Source of the DNA: Ralstonia sp. RRA
Lineage (GTDB): Bacteria > Pseudomonadota > Gammaproteobacteria > Burkholderiales > Burkholderiaceae
Length of the DNA: 64,000 bases
NCBI RefSeq assembly: GCF_037023145.1
Contig: NZ_CP146094.1
Span: 277,810-341,809 of the forward strand
Direction: 5' to 3'
In this document: positions 18,001 to 27,611 of the stretch, piece after piece
Position numbering within the stretch: position 1 is the stretch's first letter
Layout: every line of letters begins with the position of its first letter
The notes under the pieces: generated by a model
Databases searched by the model: none
The model's input: only the letters and a program-made list of their open reading frames with translations
Told to the model about the DNA's origin: nothing
Made by a program: the position numbers and the translations under genes

Positions 18001-18206
18001 TGGTCACGGCCTTCGCACTGGCCCCGCTGTTGTTCGAGGCGTCACGACCCGGTACTGAGATCCTGCACCCCGTCGCGGTGGTGATCTTCTCGGGGCTGGT
18101 CAGCTCCACGCTGCTGGACACCTTCCTTACACCCGCCATGTTCTGGCTGTTCGGCCGCAAGCCTGCCGAACGCCTGCTGGACGACCGCGACGCGGGGGCA
18201 TTCTGA
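15060..18206 (+). CDS. czcA: Heavy-metal RND efflux pump, CzcA-like
   Basis: 1048 residues, standard for HME-RND permeases: TM1 (LVIIGALVLMAYGAFTL), periplasmic porter domain 1, TM2-7, porter domain 2, TM8-12. The helix IV region reads GGLVDDAVVDVEN. Zn/Co/Cd pumps of the CzcA group have D-F-G...D-G-A-V...V-E-N here, and Cu/Ag pumps have V-D-A-A-V-V-M-V/I-E-N, so the substrate class is unclear. It should export a divalent cation using the proton gradient. It follows the adaptor by 13 bases. Substrate assignment is open: Ni, Co and Zn are all compatible with the neighbouring sensors. Confidence 0.92.
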   Translation: MFKWLLENSLRNRLLVIIGALVLMAYGAFTLTRTPVDVFPDLNKPTVTLMTEAGGMAAEEVEQLITFPLETAMNGLPSVESVRSVSSAGLSFIYVTFDWKTDIFRARQMVSERLTSMEEGLAPGVTPTMGPISSVMGEIMQIAIPIGAKPSGQKNAAPPLSAMDTREYADWVLRPRLMAIPGVAQVIPIGGEVRQFQVQPNTTRMSELGVTASDLDAALKGFSANTSGGFLEINGREYLIRNLGRTSRLDDLRNLPLAVRAGQPILIHQVADVQFAPAIKRGDAGFEGLPAVILGIQKQPTADTIALTRSIESALADMKGSLPAGMAEPQVTFRQANFIEASISTLQGKLIGASVFVAVILFFFLGTLRPLVIALTAIPASIFVTGLVFHYFGLSINTMTLGGLAIAIGGLVDDAVVDVENIMRRLKENRARHPENRLTPLVIVARASMEVRSAILYATMIIVLVFLPLFALPGMEGRLFVPLGIAFIVSTLASLLVSVTVTPVLSYYLLPKMRTLDHGDTRILAWLKARYQGGLQRVLQRPRAALGMAAVAVTLAVAAVPFFPTTFLPPFNEGTLLVGLRLNPGVTLAESSALAQQAELLVAQVPEVQHVGRRSGRAELDEHAEGVHVSELDVGLLPASELKRSMEEITADIRSRLAHLPGSIGIGQPISHRIDHMLSGVRSQIAIKVFGEDLDVLRGQADLLRAKLAGIPGLADLEIEKQVLAPQIKIRVDYAAAGRYGVAAPQILSTLQSLVEGEKITEVIEGNRRFALVVRLPEQARSIEGLSRILIDTPMGRVPLSRLATIEDSDGPNQVSRDDGRRRIVLSANAQRRPLSEVVADIRSVVQEVRLPEGYFITLGGQFQAQEEASRLVGLLSIVSLTLMFVVLYTRYKSVALSALIMVNIPLALVGAVLGLWLSGQPLSVAALVGFITLAGISVRNGILKVSHYLNLMRMEGEDFDQKMIVRGSLERLSPVLMTALVTAFALAPLLFEASRPGTEILHPVAVVIFSGLVSSTLLDTFLTPAMFWLFGRKPAERLLDDRDAGAF

Positions 18207-18259
18207 TGCAACGCCTTCTGTCACCCGATTTCAACCACCGTAACCCTATAGGAGCTTTC

Positions 18260-18658
18260 ATGTCTGTTCGATTTCGTTCCCTCACGGCTGGCACCGCCCT
18301 CGCCCTGGCATCCGTCACCGCCTTCGCCGCAGGCGACCATGACCACGCGCATGACCACAAGCCGCTGCATGGTGGCGTCGTGACCGAAGTCCGGGACGTG
18401 GACTACGAGTTGGTCGTTCAGCCCGCAGCAGCGCAACTCTACCTGCGCGACCACGGCAAGCAGGTCAACGTAAGCAACACCAAAGCCAAGCTCACGCTGT
18501 TGACCGGCTCACAAAAGCAGGAGGTGCAACTCACGCCTGCCGCGGACGGAAGCCGCCTCGAAGGCAGCGGGACCTTCGCCGCAGCCAAGGGCACGAAGGC
18601 CGTTGTCCAAGTCGAACGTGGGGGCAATACCGCGAGCGCCCGGTTCGTTCTTCCGTAG
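18260..18658 (+). CDS. Small periplasmic His-rich protein of the czc-like operon
   Basis: 132 residues from ATG 18260, which follows AGGAG. Signal peptide to about residue 24 (ALASVTAFAAG), a His-rich segment (DHDHAHDHKPLHGG) and a beta-rich domain (YELVVQPAAAQLYLRDHGK). It resembles a soluble metal-binding domain like the one fused ahead of some CzcB adaptors and in the 13383 gene. A longer frame starting at 18206 would place a basic non-signal sequence in front and is less likely. It is probably a periplasmic metal chaperone or buffer. Confidence 0.75.
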   Translation: MSVRFRSLTAGTALALASVTAFAAGDHDHAHDHKPLHGGVVTEVRDVDYELVVQPAAAQLYLRDHGKQVNVSNTKAKLTLLTGSQKQEVQLTPAADGSRLEGSGTFAAAKGTKAVVQVERGGNTASARFVLP

Positions 18659-18763
18659 TGTTCAACGTGATCGTCAGGGAACGAGCTGTAATCTGGCGAC
18701 CACCTGACAAAAGGCGCGACATAGGCGCTCACTATTTCCTCAAAAACTTTGGAGATGTAAATC

Positions 18764-20191
18764 ATGGAAATGCATTTCGACGTCATTGTTATCGGTGCCG
18801 GCCCAGGCGGATACATCGCGGCCATTCGCGCTGCCCAATTAGGCATGAAGGTCGCTTGTGTAGATGCCTGGAAGAACAAGGACGGAAAGCCAGCACCTGG
18901 CGGCACCTGCAACAACATCGGTTGTATCCCTTCGAAAGCGCTACTGCAGTCGTCAGAGAACTTTGAACAAGCCAAGCACCACTTTGGCACGCACGGCATC
19001 TCCACGGGTGATCTGCGCATGGATGTGACCACGATGTTGGAACGTAAGAATCAGGTCGTGAAGTCCAGCAACGAAGGCATCCTTTATCTGTTCCGCAAAA
19101 ACAAGGTCCAGTTTTTCAACGGCCTGGCGTCTTTCACCAGGACTGTCGATGGTGGCTTCGAGGTGAGCGTCGCCGCCGATGAGGCTGTTACCTTGGTTGG
19201 CAAGCAGATCATCGTTGCCACAGGCTCCAACGTGCGGCCGCTCCCCAACCTACCGTTCGATGAGCGGGTCGTGCTCTCCAACGACGGCGCGCTGGACATC
19301 GCGGCTGTGCCTGATCGGTTGGCCGTCATCGGTGCCGGCGTGATCGGCCTGGAGCTGGGCTCCGTTTGGCGCCGCCTGGGGGCGGATGTCACGATCCTCG
19401 AAGGCTTGCCCAGCTTCCTGCCAATCGTCGACCAAGCCATCGCCAAGGAGGCGAAGAAGGCGTTCGACAAGCAAGGCCTGAAGATCGAACTAGGTGCGAA
19501 GGTTCGCGAAGTCAATGCAACCGAGGCTGGCGTGACTATTCACTACACCGACAGCCAGGGCCAGACGCAGTCCTTGCAGGCAGACAAAGTGATCGTGGCT
19601 ATCGGCCGTGTGCCGAACACCGAAGGCCTGAATCCGGCCGCCGTGGGACTCCAATTGGATGAGCGCGGCGCCGTACTGGTGGACGATGAATGCCGCACCA
19701 GTGTGCCCGGCATCTGGGCCATCGGTGACGTGGTGCGTGGCCCGATGTTGGCGCACAAGGCGGAAGAGGAAGGTGTCGCAGTGGCCGAGCGCATTGCCGG
19801 CCAGCACGGTCACGTCGATTTCAATACGATCCCCAACGTCATCTACACCAGCCCGGAGATTGCCTGGGTAGGCCGCACCGAGCAGCAGCTCAAAGAGCAG
19901 GGCACCGCCTATCGAATTGGTTCCTTCCCGTTCATGGCCAATGGCCGCGCGCGTGCGCTGGGCGACACGACGGGCCTCGTCAAGGTGATCGCCGATTCTG
20001 CCACGGACGAGATACTCGGCGTGCATGTAGTCGGCCCGCAGGCCAGTGAACTGGTGGCCGAGGCCGTGATCGCCATAGCGTTCAAGGCCAGCAGCGAAGA
20101 CATCGCCCGCATCTGCTTTGCCCATCCGACCCTCTCCGAGACGTTCAAAGAGGCCTCGCTGGCCGTGGACAAGCGCGCGCTCAACTTCTGA
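18764..20191 (+). CDS. lpd: Dihydrolipoamide dehydrogenase (E3)
   Basis: 475 residues. FAD-binding Rossmann motif (VIVIGAGPGGYIAAIRA), redox disulfide in GGTCNNIGCIPSKAL, NAD-binding motif (AVIGAGVIGLELGSVW), second FAD motif (VPGIWAIGDVVRGPMLAH) and the C-terminal His-Glu base pair (AHPTLSETF) are all present. It oxidises protein-bound dihydrolipoamide with NAD+. GGAG precedes ATG 18764. No E1/E2 genes are nearby, so it is a stand-alone copy in a metal island. A role in repairing or supplying thiols under metal stress is conceivable but inferred. Confidence 0.93.
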   Translation: MEMHFDVIVIGAGPGGYIAAIRAAQLGMKVACVDAWKNKDGKPAPGGTCNNIGCIPSKALLQSSENFEQAKHHFGTHGISTGDLRMDVTTMLERKNQVVKSSNEGILYLFRKNKVQFFNGLASFTRTVDGGFEVSVAADEAVTLVGKQIIVATGSNVRPLPNLPFDERVVLSNDGALDIAAVPDRLAVIGAGVIGLELGSVWRRLGADVTILEGLPSFLPIVDQAIAKEAKKAFDKQGLKIELGAKVREVNATEAGVTIHYTDSQGQTQSLQADKVIVAIGRVPNTEGLNPAAVGLQLDERGAVLVDDECRTSVPGIWAIGDVVRGPMLAHKAEEEGVAVAERIAGQHGHVDFNTIPNVIYTSPEIAWVGRTEQQLKEQGTAYRIGSFPFMANGRARALGDTTGLVKVIADSATDEILGVHVVGPQASELVAEAVIAIAFKASSEDIARICFAHPTLSETFKEASLAVDKRALNF

Positions 20192-20300
20192 TTGATCGGA
20201 AGCGGCATCCAAACCACCTCACCGAACGCAGCTGCGGGCGGTGGGGCGCATATCGCCATGGAACGTAGGCCACGCTGCAACGGCATGCTATGCCCAACAG

Positions 20301-20657
20301 TTACTCGTCGTTGTGGTCTTCCGCGATGTGGGTGGCCATATCCAGCAGCACCTGGTTCACGTGCTTGTCCGCCACCTCATAGAAGATCTGTTTGGCCTGG
20401 CGCACGCCCTTGACCAGGCGAGCACCGCGCAGCAGCCGCAGGTGGTGGCTCACCAGCGACTGCGAGAGTTCGAGGGTTTCAGCGATATCCCCGACCGAGG
20501 ATGAGCCCTTCATGCAGCACAGCATGATTCTCAGCCGGGACGGGTCACCCAGGAGGCGGAATGTCTCAGCCAAGATGGTCACGTCATTCTGTGACAGCGA
20601 TTCCAAATTGGCGCTGGGATCCTTCGGTGGGGTACTGAATGGCTTACTTGTATTCAT
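20301..20657 (-). CDS. ArsR/SmtB-family metal-responsive repressor (second copy)
   Basis: 118 residues from ATG 20657, which has AGGAAA upstream. It is clearly paralogous to the protein at 7876 (LAETFRLLGDPSRLRIMLCC, LELSQSLVSHHLRLLRGARLV). The alpha-5 pattern D-K-H...H-x-x-E is conserved (DKHVNQVLLDMATHIAED) and the tail HNDE is again acidic. A start at 20711 is possible but adds a non-conserved extension. It faces the lpd gene convergently and diverges from the copper operon. It may regulate the czc-like operon or the lpd gene through the AT-rich dyads. Confidence 0.88.
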   Translation of the reverse strand: MNTSKPFSTPPKDPSANLESLSQNDVTILAETFRLLGDPSRLRIMLCCMKGSSSVGDIAETLELSQSLVSHHLRLLRGARLVKGVRQAKQIFYEVADKHVNQVLLDMATHIAEDHNDE

Positions 20658-20825
20658 TTTTAAAATATTTCCTAACCTCGAATGGCTGTTTTCGCCCTTC
20701 AGAATTAACAAGGCAGCAGCCGCTTAGGCGCGCGCAGCAAAGAACCAGTGCGAGCCTGGCAGGCAAGGCCTCCGCTCCCCGTGCACCGGGTCATTTCTGA
20801 AACCTGACAGCATCCGAAAAAGCGC

Positions 20826-20856
20826 TTGACCTTCCCACGATGGTAAACCCTAAGCT
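20826..20856 (+). promoter_or_regulatory. CueR-type copper promoter of copA
   Basis: -35 TTGACC (20826-20831) and -10 TAAGCT (20851-20856) are separated by 19 bp, the stretched spacer of MerR-family promoters. The spacer contains ACCTTCCCACGATGGTAAAC, a CueR-like half-site pair. The copA start is 36 bases further on. Confidence 0.8.
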
Positions 20857-20892
20857 CCCTCCATGTCGAATTTCAACTATGGGAAGCACACC

Positions 20893-23388
<2,496 letters not shown>

Positions 23389-23403
23389 GAAAGGAGGAAC
23401 ACC

Positions 23404-23883
23404 ATGAACATCGGTGAAGCATCCAAGGCCTCGAAGGTCTCGGCCAAAATGATCCGCTACTACGAGCAAATCGGTCTGATCCCTCCGGCTGACCGCACCG
23501 ATTCGGGCTACCGCGCCTATACCCAGGACGACGTTCACCGGTTGCATTTCATCCGGCGTTCGCGCGACCTCGGCTTCTCGGTAGCCGAGATCACGGACTT
23601 GCTGGGACTGTGGAATGACAAGTCGCGCCAGAGTGCTGATGTAAAGCGTCTGGCCCAGCAACACATCGACGAGTTGGACCGGCGCATCGAGAGCATGCTG
23701 GAGATGGCCGCGACGCTCAAGGCGCTGATCCGGTGTTGCGCCGGCGACGAACGGCCCGACTGCCCGATCCTGCACACGCTGGAGCAGCCCGATACCAGTG
23801 ACAACAAGCCCGAAGCGCGCACTGGCGCAGTGCCGCGCCGCGCGCGAGCCAACGCAGCAGGAAAAAAGCCGCGTGCGCACTGA
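23404..23883 (+). CDS. cueR: CueR, MerR-family copper-responsive activator
   Basis: 159 residues. N-terminal MerR helix-turn-helix (MNIGEASKASKVSAKMIRYY), dimerisation helix (RLAQQHIDELDRRIESM) and metal-binding loop with two cysteines (CCAGDERPDCPIL), as in CueR. A basic, apparently disordered tail of about 30 residues (KPEARTGAVPRRARANAAGK) is longer than in E. coli CueR. It starts 15 bases after copA, with AAGGAGG upstream. It should distort the 19-bp spacers at 20826 and 25519 when Cu+ is bound and so autoregulate. Confidence 0.93.
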   Translation: MNIGEASKASKVSAKMIRYYEQIGLIPPADRTDSGYRAYTQDDVHRLHFIRRSRDLGFSVAEITDLLGLWNDKSRQSADVKRLAQQHIDELDRRIESMLEMAATLKALIRCCAGDERPDCPILHTLEQPDTSDNKPEARTGAVPRRARANAAGKKPRAH

Positions 23884-23898
23884 GCAGCCAGGAGAGAT

Positions 23899-24237
23899 AT
23901 GCCCAAAATCACAGTCTTGCCCCATCCTGAACTGGCTCCCGAGGGAGCCGAACTGAACGTGCCAGCAGGCACTTCGATCTGCGAGGCCCTGCTGGACAAC
24001 GGCATCGAGATCGAGCATGCCTGCGACATGAGCTGTGCCTGCACGACCTGTCACTGCATCGTGCGCAAGGGGTTTAATTCTCTAAACGAAGTCGAGGAGT
24101 GCGAGGATGATCTGCTCGACCGGGCCTGGGGACTGGAGGCGCAGTCGCGGCTGAGCTGCCAGGCCATCGTTGCGACCGAAGACCTGACCGTCGAGATCCC
24201 CAAGTACACGATCAACCATGCCAAGGAGAACCACTAG
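23899..24237 (+). CDS. fdx: [2Fe-2S] ferredoxin, ISC type
   Basis: 112 residues with the adrenodoxin/ISC ferredoxin cluster motif: C-D-M-S-C-A-C-T-T-C-H-C, and a fourth ligand Cys in SRLSCQAIV. It carries electrons for Fe-S assembly or repair. It is cotranscribed with cueR (15-base gap, AGGAGAG site). Copper attacks solvent-exposed Fe-S clusters, so a spare ferredoxin in a copper operon makes physiological sense; that link is inference. Confidence 0.92.
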   Translation: MPKITVLPHPELAPEGAELNVPAGTSICEALLDNGIEIEHACDMSCACTTCHCIVRKGFNSLNEVEECEDDLLDRAWGLEAQSRLSCQAIVATEDLTVEIPKYTINHAKENH

Positions 24238-24460
24238 GAGCCTGCGTGCTGCCTCAGGCGCACCGGCCTGCGGCAGGGTTGCTCTGGCAGATGGAGGACT
24301 GACGGCATTGCAGCCAGATAACCAACCCGTGGGCCAGACCAACCCGCGAGCCAGGTGTCTACACTCCCTTTGCACGGTCGTCGGTTAGGCTGGAAAGGTC
24401 ATCAACGTCCTTAAATCCGTGACGGCCGGCCCATGGAAAGTCACACAGGAGAAGTCCTGC

Positions 24461-25219
24461 ATGTCTGCGCCCAAGCTAGCCACGCTCTACCGAATGGTCA
24501 TGCCCGGCCATACCTGCCCCTACGGGCTGAAGTCGCTCGATCTGCTCAAACGCAAGGGCTACGAGGTCGAGGACAAACACTTGGCGAGCCGCGAGCAGAC
24601 GGATGCGTTCAAGAAGGAGCATGGCGTCGAGACCACGCCCCAGGTCTTCATAAACGGGCGGCGCGTGGGCGGCTACGACGACCTACGCAAATTCTTCGGC
24701 ATGTCCGTGAAGGACAAGAACGCCGTGACCTACACCCCTGTGATCGCGCTGTTCGCCATGGCGGCCGCGATGGCGCTGGCGGCGAGCTGGGCGGCCTTCG
24801 GCCAGCTCTGGAGCATTCAGGCGGCAGAGTGGCTCGTGGCCTTTGCCATGTGTCTCCTGGCGCTGCAGAAGCTCAAGGACGTGGACGGCTTCGCGACGAT
24901 GTTCCTCAACTACGACCTGCTGGCCAAGCGCTGGGTTCGGTATGCCTATTTCTACCCGTTCGCGGAGGCCATCGCAGGCGTCCTGATGGTCGCGGGCGTG
25001 GGGATGTGGGTGTCGATTCCGTTGGCGCTGTTCATCGGGACCGTCGGGGCCGTGTCGGTTTTCAAGGCGGTCTATGTCGATCGCCGGGAACTCAAGTGCG
25101 CCTGCGTGGGCGGGGACAGCAACGTGCCGCTGGACTTCGTGTCCCTGACCGAGAACCTGATGATGGTGGCGATGGCCCTGTGGATGTGGGCCAAGGTCGC
25201 CTACCTTGGGATGCACTGA
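24461..25219 (+). CDS. Glutaredoxin-MauE/DoxX-type membrane fusion protein
   Basis: 252 residues from ATG 24461 with AGGAG upstream. Residues 1-85 are a glutaredoxin domain (MVMPGHTCPYGLKSLDLLKR, cis-Pro in TTPQVFINGRRVGGYDDL) with a single-cysteine C-P-Y-G active site. A MauE/DoxX-like domain with four membrane helices follows (VIALFAMAAAMALAASWAAF, IPLALFIGTVGAVSVFKAVY), including CACVGGDSNVPLDF. Such fusions recur beside copA/cueR in proteobacterial metal islands. It probably handles thiol or metal redox chemistry at the inner membrane; substrate unknown. A 223-base gap separates it from fdx, with no promoter recognised. Confidence 0.85.
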   Translation: MSAPKLATLYRMVMPGHTCPYGLKSLDLLKRKGYEVEDKHLASREQTDAFKKEHGVETTPQVFINGRRVGGYDDLRKFFGMSVKDKNAVTYTPVIALFAMAAAMALAASWAAFGQLWSIQAAEWLVAFAMCLLALQKLKDVDGFATMFLNYDLLAKRWVRYAYFYPFAEAIAGVLMVAGVGMWVSIPLALFIGTVGAVSVFKAVYVDRRELKCACVGGDSNVPLDFVSLTENLMMVAMALWMWAKVAYLGMH

Positions 25220-25293
25220 GCGCCGCGCCAGATATGGCGCAGCGCACGTGCTCGCATCGGCCGTCCTGTGTGCATGCCGGCCACGACGCGGTG

Positions 25294-25488
25294 TTACTGC
25301 GCGCGCGGCGGGAAGCCAGCTTCGCTCAGGGCCGCGGCGATCTGCTCTTGCGAGGCCGAGGTCTGGACCTCGACACGGCGGGTCGGCGGGTCCGTAACGA
25401 TCTTGGCGTTGGGGTCGATCGTTTGGATCGTTTTCGTCACAGTGCGGGCGCAGCCGCCGCAGGTCATGTCTTCGAGATGGAATTGCAT
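25294..25488 (-). CDS. copZ: CopZ-like heavy-metal-associated (HMA) chaperone
   Basis: 64 residues, a stand-alone HMA domain: QFHLEDMTCGGCARTVTKTI with C-G-G-C metal site and the usual beta-alpha-beta-beta-alpha-beta pattern. It binds Cu+ and delivers it to CopA. It is convergent with the glutaredoxin fusion gene and has its own CueR-type promoter at 25519-25549. Confidence 0.9.
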   Translation of the reverse strand: MQFHLEDMTCGGCARTVTKTIQTIDPNAKIVTDPPTRRVEVQTSASQEQIAAALSEAGFPPRAQ

Positions 25489-25518
25489 GGAAAACTCCTT
25501 TCGGGTTGGGATGCTTAA

Positions 25519-25549
25519 AGTTTGATCCTTGCCACGGTTGGAAGGTCAA
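25519..25549 (-). promoter_or_regulatory. CueR-type copper promoter of copZ
   Basis: On the minus strand, TTGACC (25544-25549) and CAAACT (25519-25524) have a 19-bp spacer that contains the dyad CCTTCC...GGCAAGG. It lies 31 bases upstream of the copZ start. Confidence 0.78.
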
Positions 25550-25588
25550 GCGCTATTTGCATCCCCGCCACACCAACCTGCCGAATGT

Positions 25589-26071
25589 TCATAGGGGCAA
25601 GGCCGTGGTGCTCTTCACGCGGTCCAGCACGAAGCTGGTCTTGCAGTCTTGCACGCTGGGGTGCTTGAGCAGCGTATCGAGCACGAAGCGGGAGTAGTGG
25701 GCCATATCTCTGACGACCACCCGCAACAGGTAGTCCATGTCGCCGGTCAGCGCGTGGCACTCCACCACCTCGGGCCAGTTCTGAACCGACGCGCGGAACA
25801 CGTCCATGGGGTTGCGCTTGTGCGAATCAGAGTGCTTTTCGAGGCGCACGTTCAGGTAGGCCGTGAGGGTGAGGCCGATGCGTTCGGGGTGCACCAGGGC
25901 CACATAGCCGGCGATGACGCCAGCCTCTTCGAGGCGGCGCACCCGCCTCAGCGTGGCCGAGGACGACAGGCTTGCGTGTTCGGCCAGTTCGTCGAAGGTG
26001 GACCTTCCATTGCGTTGCAATGCATCAATAAGGCGTCTATCCGTACCATCAAGGACTATTTCTGTGCTCAT
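25589..26071 (-). CDS. Lrp/AsnC-family regulator
   Basis: 160 residues from ATG 26071 (a longer frame begins at 26116). N-terminal helix-turn-helix (DRRLIDALQRNGRSTFDELA; LSSSATLRRVRRLEEAGVI), then the RAM ligand-binding domain (TAYLNVRLEKHS; VVECHALTGDMDYLLRVVV). It is divergent from the 4-hydroxyphenylpyruvate dioxygenase gene with a 131-base gap, an arrangement typical of an Lrp-type activator sensing an aromatic amino acid or its product. Role inferred from position. Confidence 0.88.
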   Translation of the reverse strand: MSTEIVLDGTDRRLIDALQRNGRSTFDELAEHASLSSSATLRRVRRLEEAGVIAGYVALVHPERIGLTLTAYLNVRLEKHSDSHKRNPMDVFRASVQNWPEVVECHALTGDMDYLLRVVVRDMAHYSRFVLDTLLKHPSVQDCKTSFVLDRVKSTTALPL

Positions 26072-26202
26072 TTCTTTCACCACGCAGGAATCAGGCATCA
26101 AGAAGTCTATTTGCAATTGATTTTGCAGAAATGATGTGCGGGCTTTTTCTTACCATCTAGGGTGTCCAGATTTCCACCCCAAACCCAAGAGAGACACCCC
26201 TG

Positions 26203-27291
26203 ATGACCGACCTTTTTGACAACCCGATGGGCCTGTGCGGCTTTGAATTCGTCGAGTTCGCCTCGCCGACGCCCGGCGTGCTGGAGCCGCTGTTCGAGAA
26301 GCTCGGCTTCACCGAGGTGGCCCGGCATCGCTCCAAGGACGTATCGCTCTACCGCCAGGGCGACATCAACTTCATCGTCAACCGCGAGCCTAAAAGCCAG
26401 GCGGCGTATTTCGCGGGCGAGCACGGCCCCAGCCCCTGCGGGCTGGCGTTCCGCGTCAAGGATTCGCACAAGGCCTACCACCGCGCGCTGGAGCTGGGCG
26501 CGCAGCCGATGGACATTCCCACTGGCCCGATGGAGTTGCGCCTACCGGCGATCAAGGGCATCGGCGGCGCGCCGCTGTACCTGATCGATCGCTTCGAGGA
26601 CGGCAAGTCCATCTACGACATCGACTTCGAATTCCTACCCGGTGTGGATCGCCGTCCCAAAGGCCACGGCTTCTCGATCGTCGATCACCTCACACACAAC
26701 GTCTATCGCGGCCGCATGACGTACTGGGCCGACTTCTACACGAAGTTCTTCAACTTCCAGGAGATCCGCTACTTCGACATCAACGGCGAGTACACCGGCC
26801 TGGCTTCCAAGGCGATGAGCGCGCCGGACGGCCTGATCCGCATCCCGCTGAACGAGGAAGCACGCCAGGGCGGCGGCCAGATTGAGGAATTCTTGATGCA
26901 GTTCAGCGGCGAGGGCATCCAGCACATCGCCCTGCTGTGCGACAACCTACTCGATGCGCTCGACCGCGTGCAGATGGCCGGTATCCCGCTGCTGACCGCC
27001 CCCAACGACATCTATTACGCAAACTTGGAAAAGCGCCTGCCCGGCCATGGCCAGCCCGTGCCCGAGTTGCAGGCGCGCGGCATTCTGCTCGACGGCACGA
27101 CCGAAGGCGGCCAGCCCCGCCTGCTGCTGCAGATATTCTCCGAGCCGCTGCTTGGCCCGGTGTTCTTCGAGTTCATCGAGCGCAAGGGCAACTACCGCGA
27201 GGGCTTCGGCGAAGGAAACTTCGGCGCCTTGTTCGAGTCGATGGAACGCGACCAGATCAACCGTGGCTCGTTGGAAATCAACCCGGCCTGA
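26203..27291 (+). CDS. hpd: 4-hydroxyphenylpyruvate dioxygenase
   Basis: 362 residues, normal for bacterial HPPD. Two vicinal-oxygen-chelate domains. Fe(II) ligands are visible as His in VDHLTHNVY, His in [12 protein letters not shown] and Glu in [13 protein letters not shown]. It converts 4-hydroxyphenylpyruvate to homogentisate in tyrosine catabolism. GAGAGAC precedes ATG 26203. No other tyrosine-catabolism gene is in the window, so the pair hpd/lrp looks like carried cargo or a remnant between mobile segments. Confidence 0.95.
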   Translation: MTDLFDNPMGLCGFEFVEFASPTPGVLEPLFEKLGFTEVARHRSKDVSLYRQGDINFIVNREPKSQAAYFAGEHGPSPCGLAFRVKDSHKAYHRALELGAQPMDIPTGPMELRLPAIKGIGGAPLYLIDRFEDGKSIYDIDFEFLPGVDRRPKGHGFSIVDHLTHNVYRGRMTYWADFYTKFFNFQEIRYFDINGEYTGLASKAMSAPDGLIRIPLNEEARQGGGQIEEFLMQFSGEGIQHIALLCDNLLDALDRVQMAGIPLLTAPNDIYYANLEKRLPGHGQPVPELQARGILLDGTTEGGQPRLLLQIFSEPLLGPVFFEFIERKGNYREGFGEGNFGALFESMERDQINRGSLEINPA

Positions 27292-27335
27292 TTTGGGCTT
27301 TTCCATGAAGGCAGAGCGCCTTCGGTCCTACATCT

Positions 27336-27359
27336 CGCGAGCCCCTCTGTGGGCTCGCG
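27336..27359 (+). terminator. Hairpin downstream of hpd
   Basis: A perfect 9-bp stem CGCGAGCCC/GGGCTCGCG with a 6-base loop lies 44 bases after the hpd stop. It is followed by CTACTTTGG rather than a clean T run, so termination is likely but may be inefficient. Confidence 0.6.
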
Positions 27360-27457
27360 CTACTTTGGCGTCAGTACGGCCTTAGCCGCTCAAGCATTGA
27401 GCGGGTTGGGTTCGGCGTCACGTTCCGAAACAGTTGCTACCACTCTTGACTTGAGTT

Positions 27458-27477
27458 AATACATGAACATATGTATT
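27458..27477. promoter_or_regulatory. Orphan ArsR-type dyad
   Basis: Perfect arms AATACAT and ATGTATT around GAACAT. The layout matches the dyad at 9367 (AACACAT-GAAT-ATGTGTT). The nearest downstream gene is a LysR regulator 134 bases away, which is not an obvious ArsR target. Confidence 0.5.
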
Positions 27478-27611
27478 CTTATTCAGATACACCGATGGCC
27501 TTTTTCCTCGCCCTGAAGAGGGACCCAGCACTACCTCGCCCCCTCTAAGCGCACTTCGGCAGCAATGCGCCGTGGCCAACCCAATGACCAGGATTGCTGA
27601 AGGACGTGCCC

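Larger units (their letters stand above)
27292..27611. other. Intergenic region between hpd and the LysR gene
   Basis: 320 bases without a credible gene. It holds a hairpin just after hpd (27336-27359) and an AT-rich dyad (27458-27477) of the same style as the ArsR-type operators upstream of the metal genes. No coding remnant of a metal gene is recognised here. Confidence 0.6.

Noticed and set aside
24433..25518. 361-aa plus-strand ORF overlapping the glutaredoxin fusion
   Set aside because: Arg/Gly-rich alternate frame; the frame with AGGAG and glutaredoxin/MauE motifs is the gene.
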